A stretch of DNA of 64,000 nt from assembly GCA_016719395.1 (NCBI GenBank), contig JADJZF010000009.1, forward strand, positions 124,001 to 188,000. The letters run 5' to 3'. The notes under the pieces are model-generated. The model had not been told where the DNA came from. It ran no database searches and worked only from the letters and a program-made list of their open reading frames with translations. This document shows positions 35,069-43,070 of the stretch, piece after piece. The position numbers and the translations under genes are program-made. Each line of letters begins with the position of its first letter. Within the stretch, counting starts at the first letter, position 1. The DNA is from Candidatus Amarobacter glycogenicus (GTDB taxonomy: Bacteria; Chloroflexota; Dehalococcoidia; Tepidiformales; Tepidiformaceae).

Positions 35069-36352
35069 TCACGGTGTGTGCTGCCAGTCCAGCATCATGG
35101 CATCGATCTCCTCGCCCGCCTCCACGACCGTCACGTCCTCCGGTATCACGGTCAGAGCGTTCGCGCTGCTCATCCCGGTGAGGATGTTGCTCCCCTGCGG
35201 ACCGCTGAGGTCGGCATACCAGCGGCCATCCTCGCCCTGCGTGACGATGCAGCGGGCGAAGTAGCGCCGCGGGTCCGGATTCACGACGCGCTCCCGCACA
35301 ATCGCGCGAACCGAGGGACGCTCCCACCCCTGCTTCCCCAGCATCTTGAAGATCGCGGGCCGCCCGAAGAGCTCGAACGAGACCATCGAGCTCACCGGGT
35401 TGCCGGGGAGCCCGAGGTGCGGGATGCGCCGCCCGTCCGGCGCTGCGAACGCGCCGAAGGCCAATGGCTTCCCGGGCCGCATTCGCACCGTCCAGAAGTC
35501 GACCTGCCCTTCGCGGGCGAGGACATCCTTGACCACGTCGAAATCTCCGCGGGAGACGCCAGCAGAGGTCACCAACATGTCCGCATCGAGCCCTTCGCGG
35601 AGCTTGCTCGTCAGGTCTTCGATGGTGTCCTTCGCGATGCCGAGCACCCTGGGGACCCCGCCGAAACTGGCCACCTGGGCGGCGACGGCGGCGGAATTAG
35701 CATCGTAGATCCGCCCGGGGAGGAGCGCCTCTCCGGGCGGTGTCACTTCATCGCCTGTCGAGAGAATTGCGACGACCGGGCGGCGGAAGACCGCGACTTC
35801 AGTGAGGCCGAGGGAACTGAGGACGCCGATTTCCGAGGCGCGAAGGACGCGCCCTGCCTCGATGACGCGGTTGCCGGCCCGCACATCGCCTCCTCGTTCG
35901 CGTACGTTCGCTCCGTGCTTCGCGGCCTTGAAGACAGCGACTTCTCCGCCGGGCCGTGGCTGTTCGTTCGGGCCCCGCAGCACTTCGTCGGTCTCTTCGA
36001 ACGGCACGACGGCATCGGCGCCCGGGGGGATCGGGGCGCCGGTCATGATCCGGGCCGCCTCGCCCGGGCCGATCGGCACATCCGAGACATAGCCGGCAGC
36101 GAGGTTGGTGATCACACGGAGGCGGACGGGTGCGGCTTCACTGGCGCCTGCTGTATCGGCCGCTCGCAGGGCGTAACCATCCATCCCCGTGTTCGCCAGG
36201 GGTGGCAAGTCGTACGGCGAAACGACATCTGCCGCGAGGACCTGTCCAAGCGCGGCAAGGAGCGGCTTCCGTTCAACGGGCAGCCGCTGGAAGTTCGCGA
36301 GGATCCGTTCGCGCGCCTCTTCGACGCTGATCATCTCGGAGTGAGTGGGCAC
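35069..36352 (-). CDS. moeA: Molybdopterin molybdenumtransferase MoeA
   Basis: 427 residues; inserts molybdate into adenylated molybdopterin. ISVEEARERILANFQRLPVE, PPLANTGMDGYALRAADTAG, ARIMTGAPIPPGADAVVPFE, VAILSTGDEVTPPGEAL, VTSAGVSRGDFDVVKDVL and LGLPGNPVSSMVSFELF cover all domains of the family. The beta-barrel C-terminal domain IV follows. It leads an operon with the EEP gene. The GTG at 36352 is supported by a -10 hexamer 7 nt away; ATG 36334 is the alternative. Confidence 0.93.
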   Translation of the reverse strand: MPTHSEMISVEEARERILANFQRLPVERKPLLAALGQVLAADVVSPYDLPPLANTGMDGYALRAADTAGASEAAPVRLRVITNLAAGYVSDVPIGPGEAARIMTGAPIPPGADAVVPFEETDEVLRGPNEQPRPGGEVAVFKAAKHGANVRERGGDVRAGNRVIEAGRVLRASEIGVLSSLGLTEVAVFRRPVVAILSTGDEVTPPGEALLPGRIYDANSAAVAAQVASFGGVPRVLGIAKDTIEDLTSKLREGLDADMLVTSAGVSRGDFDVVKDVLAREGQVDFWTVRMRPGKPLAFGAFAAPDGRRIPHLGLPGNPVSSMVSFELFGRPAIFKMLGKQGWERPSVRAIVRERVVNPDPRRYFARCIVTQGEDGRWYADLSGPQGSNILTGMSSANALTVIPEDVTVVEAGEEIDAMMLDWQHTP

Positions 36353-36389
36353 GAGATCGATTGTCGGCCCCGTCGCGGCTGCTTGTCGA
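36353..36389 (-). promoter_or_regulatory. Leaderless-type promoter of moeA
   Basis: TCGACA (36389-36384), 18-nt spacer, GACAAT (36365-36360), then 7 nt to the GTG at 36352. Here both -35 and -10 are recognisable. Confidence 0.5.
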
Positions 36390-36410
36390 TTCGCAGCCTC
36401 CGGGAGACAG

Positions 36411-36436
36411 CGATGCCGCCCGGGCGGGCGGCATCG
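36411..36436 (-). terminator. Strong GC hairpin after the Lrp-like gene
   Basis: CGATGCCGCCC-GGGC-GGGCGGCATCG forms a stem of at least 11 bp about 25 nt after the stop of the Lrp-like gene and 60 nt before moeA. There is no U run on either strand, so termination is likely but not certain. Confidence 0.4.
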
Positions 36437-36460
36437 CGAGAAATCCTGAGACGCCGGCGG

Positions 36461-36712
36461 TCAGGCCAGGCGTACCGCCAGGCAGGTGGTGGTGCGTTGC
36501 ACACCGGAGACCTTCTGGACCGCTTCGGTGATGGCGTTCCCGAGACTATCGAGGTCATCGGCTTCGAGCTGGACGATCACGTCGTAGGGGCCGGTCACCG
36601 TGTCGACGGCGGCGACGCGGGCGCCTGGGTAGGTGAACTCCGCGATGGCGGAACTGACCGCTTTGGCCTTGCCGACATCGGTTTCGATAAGGACGTAGCC
36701 TCGAACGGCCAT
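36461..36712 (-). CDS. Stand-alone Lrp/AsnC ligand-binding (RAM) domain protein
   Basis: 83 residues, only the effector domain of Lrp/AsnC regulators, with no DNA-binding part. VRGYVLIETDVGKAKAVSSA, TVTGPYDVIVQLEADDLDSL and a C-terminal VQRTTTCLAVRLA give the ferredoxin-like fold. Such small proteins can bind amino acids and may modulate a full-length Lrp partner. ATG 36712 has AGGAGG 5 nt upstream. A palindrome and a TTGACA box precede it. Confidence 0.85.
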   Translation of the reverse strand: MAVRGYVLIETDVGKAKAVSSAIAEFTYPGARVAAVDTVTGPYDVIVQLEADDLDSLGNAITEAVQKVSGVQRTTTCLAVRLA

Positions 36713-36728
36713 GGGAGCCTCCTGAAGT

Positions 36729-36777
36729 CCGCGAGTCGCGGGGGCTGATCTTTCCGTGCGGTAAGGCGGCATGTCAA
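36729..36777 (-). promoter_or_regulatory. Promoter/dyad upstream of the RAM-domain gene
   Basis: A perfect TTGACA (36777-36772) stands upstream. The best -10 candidate 19 nt later is weak (AAAGAT). A 13-nt dyad CCGCGA-G-TCGCGG (36729-36741) lies between it and the Shine-Dalgarno site and could bind a regulator. Confidence 0.35.
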
Positions 36778-36833
36778 GAAGATGCCGGTCTGCGGCAGGT
36801 AGCGCCGAACCGGATAGCCCGGCGCACGGGTGG

Positions 36834-38123
36834 TTACTTCGATGCCAGCCGCACCCGGAAGGTCGTCCCCTTCCCCGGGGCCGATTCGACCGTGATCCGT
36901 CCGCCGTGCGCCTCGACGATCCATTTCCCGATCGCCAGGCCGAGCCCGGTCCCGCCCTTGGACCGCGTCCGCTCGCTATCGGAACGGTAGAACCGGTCGA
37001 AAATGTGCTTCTGGTCCGCTTCGGAGATCCCCGCACCGTCATCCGAGACTTCCAGCTCGACGTGGCCGCCTTGCGGCTCGCAGCGAACGCGGACGACGCC
37101 CCCAGGAGCCGCGTACTTCAGGGCGTTGTCCACCAGGATCATCAGGAGTTGCCGCAAGCGGACGGTGTCGCCCTGCATCGAGCTGGGGGAGATCGTGGAT
37201 TCGAGGCGCGTGCCGCGGACATCGGCCAGTGCGGACATATCTCGCACCACCTCATCCGCCAGCGCGCCCAGGTCCATCGGCGCCAGGAGCAGGTTCCCAC
37301 GGCCTTCGTCAGCGCGCGCCAGGGTCGTGAGGTCGGCAACGAGCACGCCGAGATGCTCGAGTTCGGAGGCGACGGCCTCGGCCTGGTCCAGCCGGGATTC
37401 CACCGTAGCCTCCGGGTCTTCGAGAAGGAGAGAGGTGTTCGCGCGGGCGATCGCGAGCGGCGTGCGCAACTCGTGTGAAGCGTCGGAGACAAAGCGGCGT
37501 TGGGACTCCAGCACGGCGCGGATTGGCCCCAGCGTCCGGCCCGCGAGCCACCAGCCACTGACGAGCGCCGCGAGGAGTGCGACACCGCCGCCCAGGATCG
37601 TCACCGTTGTCAGCGTTTCCAACTGGTGCTGCTTCGAACTGAGCGACCGCCCGGTCACCAGGAATGTCCCATCGCCGAGGTCCACGACGAGCATGCGGTA
37701 GTCCTCGTCTTCGCCGCGGATGTCGCGCGGTCCCTCCACGCTGTTGACCAGCGAGGCGAGGTCGATCCCGCGAAGGTCCACGCGCCGGGGGTTCGAAAGG
37801 ACATCCCCCGCGTCGTCGAGGAGGGCGTAGAACACGTCGCTCGAGATCAGCCGGAGGCGTTCATCATCGGTTTCGTGCTCGTCTTCATCGTGCTCATCTT
37901 CGTCGTCGTCCGCTGGCGGAGCCCCGGCAGAAGGAGTGGCTGTGGGCAGTGCGAGAGCCCCCGTCGCCGAGAGTTCGCGCGCCGCAGCCCGGAGGCTCTG
38001 GTCGATTTCGCGCTCCAGGTCGTCGCGCAGCAGTCCATAGGTGATGGCGCCGATGCTGGCCACCGTAAGGACGAGCGCCCCGACATACCACGCGGTCAAC
38101 GTCAGCCGTGCTCGTCCGAACAA
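36834..38123 (-). CDS. Sensor histidine kinase with acidic extracellular loop
   Basis: 429 residues. Two membrane helices (about 10-32 and 172-195) flank a sensor region with a very acidic stretch at residues 72-88 (DDDEDEHDEDEHETDDE). Then HAMP-like linker, H-box FVSDASHELRTPLAIARA (His about 217), N-box ILVDNALKYAAPGG, G1 VSDDGAGISEADQKHIFDRF and G2 GGTGLGLAIGKWIVEAHGG. The acidic stretch suggests cation or basic-peptide sensing. TTG start directly after the response-regulator stop, with GGGAGG upstream. It should phosphorylate that regulator. Confidence 0.93.
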   Translation of the reverse strand: MFGRARLTLTAWYVGALVLTVASIGAITYGLLRDDLEREIDQSLRAAARELSATGALALPTATPSAGAPPADDDEDEHDEDEHETDDERLRLISSDVFYALLDDAGDVLSNPRRVDLRGIDLASLVNSVEGPRDIRGEDEDYRMLVVDLGDGTFLVTGRSLSSKQHQLETLTTVTILGGGVALLAALVSGWWLAGRTLGPIRAVLESQRRFVSDASHELRTPLAIARANTSLLLEDPEATVESRLDQAEAVASELEHLGVLVADLTTLARADEGRGNLLLAPMDLGALADEVVRDMSALADVRGTRLESTISPSSMQGDTVRLRQLLMILVDNALKYAAPGGVVRVRCEPQGGHVELEVSDDGAGISEADQKHIFDRFYRSDSERTRSKGGTGLGLAIGKWIVEAHGGRITVESAPGKGTTFRVRLASK

Positions 38124-38801
38124 TCAGCCCTCCCGGATCGCGTAACCGGCGCCCCGGACGGTGCGGATCAGCTTCATCTCAAAGTCCTTGTCGATCTTGG
38201 TCCGCAGGTAGTGGATGTACATGTCCACGACGTTGGAGTCCGTCAGGACGTCGTAGTTCCAGACGGTGTCGAGGAGGCGCGTGCGCGTCATCACCTGGCC
38301 GGCGTGCCGCATCAACTCTTCCAGGAGCACAAACTCCTTGGCGGTCAGGTCGATCGTCTTCCCGCCGCGTACGGCCTCCCGCGTGAGCAGGTTCAGTTCG
38401 AGGTCACCGACGCGAAGGATCTGTCCTTCGAGGGACCCCGGCGAGTTCCGCCGCCCGAGTGCCCGGACGCGAGCCAGTAGCTCCTGGGGCGCGAAAGGCT
38501 TCACCAGGTAGTCGTCCGCGCCGGCATCGAGCCCGGCTACCCGGTCCCTGACGGCATCCCGCGCCGTGAGCAGCAGGATCGGTGTGCGCACGCCGTCTCG
38601 CCGGATCCTGCGTGTGATTTCAAAGCCATCGAGGGACGGAAGCATGACATCGAAAACAAAGACGTCGTACTGCTCCATCCCCGCCTGTGTCAGACCCTCG
38701 AGGCCATCGGCAACGCAGTCGACGACGTGGCCTTCGGCGGTGAAGATCCGCCTGATCGCCGTCGCGAGGCTGTCGTCGTCCTCAACCAACAGGATGTGCA
38801 T
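38124..38801 (-). CDS. OmpR/PhoB-family response regulator
   Basis: 225 residues. Receiver domain: LLVEDDDSLATAIRRIF, phospho-acceptor Asp 51 in VFVFDVMLPSLDGFEI, LTARDAVRDRV, YLVKPFAPQELLARV. Winged-helix DNA-binding domain: LTAKEFVLLEELMRHAGQVM and SNVVDMYIHYLRTKIDKDFE, ending IRTVRGAGYAIREG. Cognate kinase follows immediately. ATG 38801 matches the family start. An ATG at 38840 would add 13 residues and sits 7 nt after TAAGAA, so it is a weaker alternative. Confidence 0.95.
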   Translation of the reverse strand: MHILLVEDDDSLATAIRRIFTAEGHVVDCVADGLEGLTQAGMEQYDVFVFDVMLPSLDGFEITRRIRRDGVRTPILLLTARDAVRDRVAGLDAGADDYLVKPFAPQELLARVRALGRRNSPGSLEGQILRVGDLELNLLTREAVRGGKTIDLTAKEFVLLEELMRHAGQVMTRTRLLDTVWNYDVLTDSNVVDMYIHYLRTKIDKDFEMKLIRTVRGAGYAIREG

Positions 38802-38922
38802 GTGCGTCTCGATGACAGCAAACGACGGCAGTCGCTGCATGTGAGGATTCTTATCTTCGGCCAATCTCCATCTTAGTCCCGCCCTCCAGCATGGGATCCA
38901 ACACCTGCGGAGGAACACGAGC

Positions 38923-39204
38923 ATGGAAAAGCGCGTCGCAATGATTACGGGGACGGTCTTCGCCGGAGTGCTGGCGGCCGGTGCCATCGCTGCGCCGGTT
39001 GGGCCGCTTGCCGGCGGTCAGGGAGATTCTGGCGAGAGCGCGCTCGTTCGCCTCGCAGATGCGCCCGGCGCCGTCCTCGCGGTCTTCAGCGATGAGGACG
39101 AAGACGACGACGAGTACGAAGACGAAGACCATGAAGACGGCGGCGAGCGCGAGCACGAAGACGACGACGACCACGACGAAGAACACGACGAGGATGACGA
39201 CTGA
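38923..39204 (+). CDS. Small secreted, extremely acidic protein
   Basis: 93 residues. Signal peptide or anchor at 5-25 (AMITGTVFAGVLAAGAIAAP). From about residue 57 to the end the chain is nearly all Asp and Glu, with several His and only scattered other residues. Family not recognised. Such tails bind divalent cations (Ca, Fe, Zn) or basic polymers. Good GGAGG site upstream of the ATG. It faces the two-component genes across an 121-bp gap, and the kinase sensor loop has the same acidic composition. Next gene overlaps its stop (TGATG). Confidence 0.75.
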   Translation: MEKRVAMITGTVFAGVLAAGAIAAPVGPLAGGQGDSGESALVRLADAPGAVLAVFSDEDEDDDEYEDEDHEDGGEREHEDDDDHDEEHDEDDD

Positions 39205-39425
39205 TGGCCGCCATGCGATATCAGAACGCTCGCTGGTTCGTCGCCGGATTGACCGTGGCGGCAGTGGTGGGCGGCACGGCCTACTTCATGGATGAGCCGT
39301 ATGCCGCCGCCACCGCGGAACCGGCCGCGACTGTGGTCGCACCGGTTCCCGCGAACTCGAACGCGGCGAGCAACCGGGTGACGAACACGACCAGCACCAC
39401 CAGTAAGAAGTCGCGAGGCTCCTAG
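39204..39425 (+). CDS. Small membrane-anchored protein, Ala/Thr/Ser-rich
   Basis: 73 residues, not recognised. Basic N-terminus, one helix (about 11-28, WFVAGLTVAAVVGGTAYF), then a low-complexity segment rich in Ala, Thr, Asn and Ser and a basic end KKSRGS. It starts inside the stop codon of the acidic-protein gene and is followed 2 nt later by the reductase-like gene, so the three are surely one operon. Its charge is opposite to that of its neighbour, which may matter. Confidence 0.65.
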   Translation: MAAMRYQNARWFVAGLTVAAVVGGTAYFMDEPYAAATAEPAATVVAPVPANSNAASNRVTNTTSTTSKKSRGS

Positions 39426-39427
39426 CC

Positions 39428-40087
39428 ATGTCCCGTTCCACGCTCATCCTGACGTTCGCCGCAACGGTCTTCGCGACCCTGGCCCTGAGTTCGGTGGACT
39501 TCGGCCACCTGCCGTGGGCGCTCTCGAGGGCGGCGGGCCTTGCATCGTTCGCTGCGCTGACCGCGTCGGTTGCGTTCGGACTGCTCATCAGCACGAAGGC
39601 CAGCGATGGGATGCTCCCGCGCCCCTTCGTCTTCGAGATGCACCAGTTCCTCTCGGTACTCTCGCTCACGCTCATCGCGCTGCACATTGGCAGCCTGGTC
39701 TTTGACCGCTACCTGGGGCTCTCGGTCGTCGACCTCTTGGTGCCATTCACAAGCAGCGAGAACACGTTCGCGTTCGGTATTGGCGTGATCGCCGCCTGGT
39801 TGACCGGCCTGACGACCGCCAGCTTCTGGGTTCGGTCGCGCATCGGAGTGAAACGCTGGCGAAAGCTCCACTACCTGACTTTCGCTGCCTGGGGCACGGG
39901 TCTCGTCCATGGCCTGATGGCGGGCACCGACACCGGTGCGCCGGTGGTCTACTGGAGCTATGTCGTCTCCGCCGCGCTGGTGTTGGCGCTCACTGCTTTG
40001 CGCATCGTGGACGCCACGGCCAGGCGGCCCGCCGTTAAGAAACCCGCGACGACGGGCGCAGGGCGCCGTGTATATTCCGAATCGTGA
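39428..40087 (+). CDS. Ferric-reductase-like transmembrane (heme b) protein
   Basis: 219 residues, five or six membrane helices, no flavin domain. The third and fifth helices carry histidines with heme-ligand spacing: FEMHQFLSVLSLTLIALHIG and KLHYLTFAAWGTGLVHGLMA. This matches the ferric-reductase-like transmembrane domain (MsrQ, YedZ, NOX core). It probably passes electrons across the membrane to an unknown partner. Last gene of the acidic-protein operon; its stop overlaps the GTG of the MBL gene. Confidence 0.8.
   Translation: MSRSTLILTFAATVFATLALSSVDFGHLPWALSRAAGLASFAALTASVAFGLLISTKASDGMLPRPFVFEMHQFLSVLSLTLIALHIGSLVFDRYLGLSVVDLLVPFTSSENTFAFGIGVIAAWLTGLTTASFWVRSRIGVKRWRKLHYLTFAAWGTGLVHGLMAGTDTGAPVVYWSYVVSAALVLALTALRIVDATARRPAVKKPATTGAGRRVYSES
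40071..40083 (+). promoter_or_regulatory. Internal leaderless-type -10 element of the MBL gene
   Basis: TATATT (40071-40076) lies inside the end of the upstream gene and ends 7 nt before the GTG at 40084. The MBL gene could thus be transcribed alone as well as by read-through. Confidence 0.5.
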
Positions 40088-40911
40088 GAATAACCGTCTG
40101 CGGTTCCGGCGCCGGGTGGGTCACGGCCACCCGCGCCAATTCCTGCTACCTCCTCGATGACGGCGAGCGAGGACTCCTGCTCGACTGCGGGCCCGGGTCG
40201 CTCGGCGGTATCGCGAGGAGCGGCCTCCCGTTCCCGAACGCCTCCGCCCTCGTCGTGAGCCACCTGCACATGGACCACATCCACGGCTTCCCTCAGTGGC
40301 TGGCGCACCTCCTGCGGCCACACGGCGTCGTTCCCCGCGTCTACGGGCCGGCCGGTACGCGTGCCTACGTGGAAGCCGCCGCCGGACTGACCGGGCTCGT
40401 CTCCGGGTGGCCCGGAAAGGACGAAGGGGTCCCGCTCGAGATCCCGGTTATCGAAATCGGCGACGGCGACGAGACTCGCCTTCCGGAAGCCGGGGTCCGA
40501 AGCGCCGTGGTGCCTCACGCCCCGGATATCACCGCACTGGCACATCGGTTGGCGTTCGCGGGCCGCATCATCACGTACAGCGGCGACACGAATGTGGTGC
40601 CCGCCGTCATGGTTCCCCTCGCCGATGGCGCCGACCTCCTCATCCACGAGGCGTACTCTGAGGCAGGCCTGGCCGACTGGACTGCCACGACAGCCGATGC
40701 CACCCGCCGGGAACGCATCCTCAGCGTCTTTGCCGCAACTCACTCACGCGTCGACACGGTCGCGAAAGTGGCGGCGGAGTCGGGGGTGAAACGGCTCCTC
40801 CTCACCCATCTCAACCCGGGCGAGCAGCCCGCGCGCCTCGCAGCCGAGGCCCGCGCCCACTTCGGCGGCGAAGTCATCGTCGCCGCGGATGGGCTAACGC
40901 TGGAACTCTGA
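40084..40911 (+). CDS. Metallo-beta-lactamase fold hydrolase (RNase Z-like group)
   Basis: 275 residues. The metal site is complete: SHLHMDHIHGFPQWL (HxHxDH), PHAPDITALAHRLAF, YSGDTNVVPAV, HEAYSEAGLADW and LTHLNPGEQP. The order fits the RNase Z/arylsulfatase-like MBL group, which act on RNA ends or small esters. The RNA-binding exosite of true RNase Z is not seen, so a small-molecule substrate is likely. Start GTG overlaps the previous stop (GTGA). Convergent with the thioredoxin gene, 12 nt apart. Confidence 0.85.
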   Translation: MRITVCGSGAGWVTATRANSCYLLDDGERGLLLDCGPGSLGGIARSGLPFPNASALVVSHLHMDHIHGFPQWLAHLLRPHGVVPRVYGPAGTRAYVEAAAGLTGLVSGWPGKDEGVPLEIPVIEIGDGDETRLPEAGVRSAVVPHAPDITALAHRLAFAGRIITYSGDTNVVPAVMVPLADGADLLIHEAYSEAGLADWTATTADATRRERILSVFAATHSRVDTVAKVAAESGVKRLLLTHLNPGEQPARLAAEARAHFGGEVIVAADGLTLEL

Positions 40912-40923
40912 GCTCTCGATGCC

Positions 40924-42981
40924 TCAGGCCGGTGGAAGTTCGTAGGTGACCACGACTTCCCCGTTCGTCGAGCCGGAGACGACGGTCACCGGGATGCTGA
41001 GTTCGAACTGCCCGATGAAACACAGTGCCTCCGCTCCGGTGCGGCAGTAGTAGACCGAGGCGCTCACCGACACCGTCGTCTGGCCCTCAGCCAGCATCAC
41101 CGGGATGGGGAGCGTGATCGAAGCATCGTCGCTGTTCCAGCTGAGCGACCTCTCGCCGAGATTCACCACAGCAGGGTTCCCCGAAGTCAGCTCGGCCCTC
41201 GAAGGCGCCGACCCGTTGAGGTGGAAGCTGGCGGGCGTGGTGAAGGTGAGCTGGACGTTGGATGCGCCCGGAGCCACCGTCAGAGGCGGGAGTTCGACAT
41301 TCGTCATTCGCCCGGGGACATTCGTCGTCACGGCCGCGACATTCGTGAAGGAAAGTGTCGAGAGCTGTCCGGTAACGGGTTCGAAGACGCGGACGACGTG
41401 GTTGTTCGTATCTGCGATGTAGAGCTTGCCGTTGGCAACGGAGAGGCCGCCCGGCTCATCGAACATCGCCGTCCCGGCGACGCCGTCTGCCCAGCCGCGT
41501 TCGCCGCCGGCCGCCGTACCAACCTGGCGAGCCGTGACGTCATAGACGCGGAGGCGATGGTTGTACGTGTCCGCGATGTAGAGCGCTCCATCGTCGTAAA
41601 CGAGGCCCTGCGGGTGTTGCAGCCCGGCACGCGCGGCTGCGCCGTCGGTGTCGCCGTAGTCGAACAACCCGGTGCCGACGAGCGTGGCAACATCGCCATC
41701 TCCCGCGATGGGGACCTGGCGCAGCGCACTCGATTCCGGGTCCACCCAGTAGATGAGTTCACCGTCAGTCGTAATCCCAGAAGGCTGGGCGAGCGTCGCC
41801 AACAGCCTGCGGTTGCCATCGTTGATGCCTTCACGGCTGGTGCCGGCAAACGGCGCGATGGTACCCGTTGCCAGGTTGAGCGCCCAGAGCTGGTGGATCC
41901 CTGCCATGGAGATGAAGAGCGTCTTCTCCACGGCGACCACGTCCCAGGGCGATGCAAGCGCGGTTGCCCTCGCCTCTGCTTCCCCCTTCGGCAGACGCTG
42001 CAACTGCTGGCCGGTGCCCGCTATGGTCGTCACCTCGAAAGACGCCGTGTCGACTGCCCTGACGGCGTGATTCCGCGTGTCGGCCACGAAGAGCGTCCTT
42101 CCGTCCGCTGAGAGCGCCAGGCCCTGCGGCTGGCGAAAGGCGGATTCCTCGGCAGCACCGTCGGCGAACCCCTCCCTGCCCGTGCCGATTGCCTTCAAGA
42201 GCGCACCGTCCAGCGTCGAGACGATGACCCGGTTGTTCCCGGAATCGGCCACGTAGAGCCGCTCCGAGCGAGCATCGCCGAGCGCCTTGCCGGGATAGGA
42301 AAGCACCGCCGCGGCGGGCGCCGAATCGAGGGCCAGCGGGATCGGCAAGGGCCGAAGAAGGCCGCTGGCCGAGAACTCCTCGTGGAGCGACTTCAGGATG
42401 GGCTGGAAGAGCGCGTAGACGCCCTCGCCGGCGTGCCCTCCGACCAGGTTCCCGGCCGGGTCGATGAGCACCAGTGTCGGCCACGCGTTCGCCCCGAAGG
42501 CATGCCAGACGGCGAACTCGGGGTCGTTGATCACCGGATGTTCGAGACCGTAGCGGCGGATGGCATCGCGGATGGAGTCGTCTTCGTGTTCGGTGGCGTA
42601 CTTGCCCGAGTGGACTCCGATGACCACCAGTGAATCGCCGAACTCGGCTTCGAGCCGCTTCAGGTCGGGGATAATGTGCTGGCAGTTGATGCAGCCCAGC
42701 GTCCAGAAGTCCAGGAGCACGATCCGGCCCTTGAGCTCCTCGAGTGTGAGCGGGCGCTGGACGTTGAACCAGGTGACGCCAGTCGGGATAGCGGGCGCGG
42801 TTTCCTTGCCGGCCCATGACTTGCGCGCGGATTCATCGGCCACTTCGACGCCCCCCGCCGGCGACCCGGACCCATTCGAATCGCCGAAACACGCCGCGGC
42901 CGAGACTGCGCAAACCAAGAAAAGGCATGCAACCATGATACGGAGGGCGAGAGTGCGGCGCGTCACCCGGAAGTCGGACAC
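40924..42981 (-). CDS. Thioredoxin-NHL propeller lipoprotein (NHLRC2-like)
   Basis: 685 residues, exported. Signal segment 12-30 ending SAAAC (possible lipid Cys 31). A TlpA-like thioredoxin domain follows, with active site WTLGCINCQHIIP (Cys 97 and Cys 100) and cis-Pro in NAWPTLVLID. Then an NHL beta-propeller with repeated LYVADSGNNRVIV, LFVADTRNHAVRAV, LYIADTYNHRLRVY and LYIADTNNHVVRVF. The C-terminal 130 residues have a DsbD-alpha-like pattern with YYCRTGAEALCFIG. It probably does thiol-disulfide work outside the membrane; the propeller may bind its partner. GTG start with TACGCT 6 nt before it. Confidence 0.9.
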   Translation of the reverse strand: MSDFRVTRRTLALRIMVACLFLVCAVSAAACFGDSNGSGSPAGGVEVADESARKSWAGKETAPAIPTGVTWFNVQRPLTLEELKGRIVLLDFWTLGCINCQHIIPDLKRLEAEFGDSLVVIGVHSGKYATEHEDDSIRDAIRRYGLEHPVINDPEFAVWHAFGANAWPTLVLIDPAGNLVGGHAGEGVYALFQPILKSLHEEFSASGLLRPLPIPLALDSAPAAAVLSYPGKALGDARSERLYVADSGNNRVIVSTLDGALLKAIGTGREGFADGAAEESAFRQPQGLALSADGRTLFVADTRNHAVRAVDTASFEVTTIAGTGQQLQRLPKGEAEARATALASPWDVVAVEKTLFISMAGIHQLWALNLATGTIAPFAGTSREGINDGNRRLLATLAQPSGITTDGELIYWVDPESSALRQVPIAGDGDVATLVGTGLFDYGDTDGAAARAGLQHPQGLVYDDGALYIADTYNHRLRVYDVTARQVGTAAGGERGWADGVAGTAMFDEPGGLSVANGKLYIADTNNHVVRVFEPVTGQLSTLSFTNVAAVTTNVPGRMTNVELPPLTVAPGASNVQLTFTTPASFHLNGSAPSRAELTSGNPAVVNLGERSLSWNSDDASITLPIPVMLAEGQTTVSVSASVYYCRTGAEALCFIGQFELSIPVTVVSGSTNGEVVVTYELPPA

Positions 42982-43070
42982 CGTGACAGCGTATCCGGGA
43001 AGTAGGGCCAGGCGTGACCGCCGCGGTTCACGGACGGTAAACGAAGCGACGCCGTATACTTCAAAGTCCC
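42982..43070. promoter_or_regulatory. Divergent promoter region of the lipoprotein and pheS genes
   Basis: TACGCT (minus, 42993-42988) ends 6 nt before the lipoprotein GTG. TATACT (plus, 43055-43060), a 5/6 -10, ends 10 nt before the pheS ATG, leaving a leader of only a few bases. No T-box, leader peptide or terminator hairpin, common controls of pheST, fits in this gap. Confidence 0.55.

Noticed and set aside
39091..39200. GAC/GAA-rich stretch as a possible tandem DNA repeat
   Set aside because: No fixed repeat unit; it is simply the coding sequence of the acidic tail.
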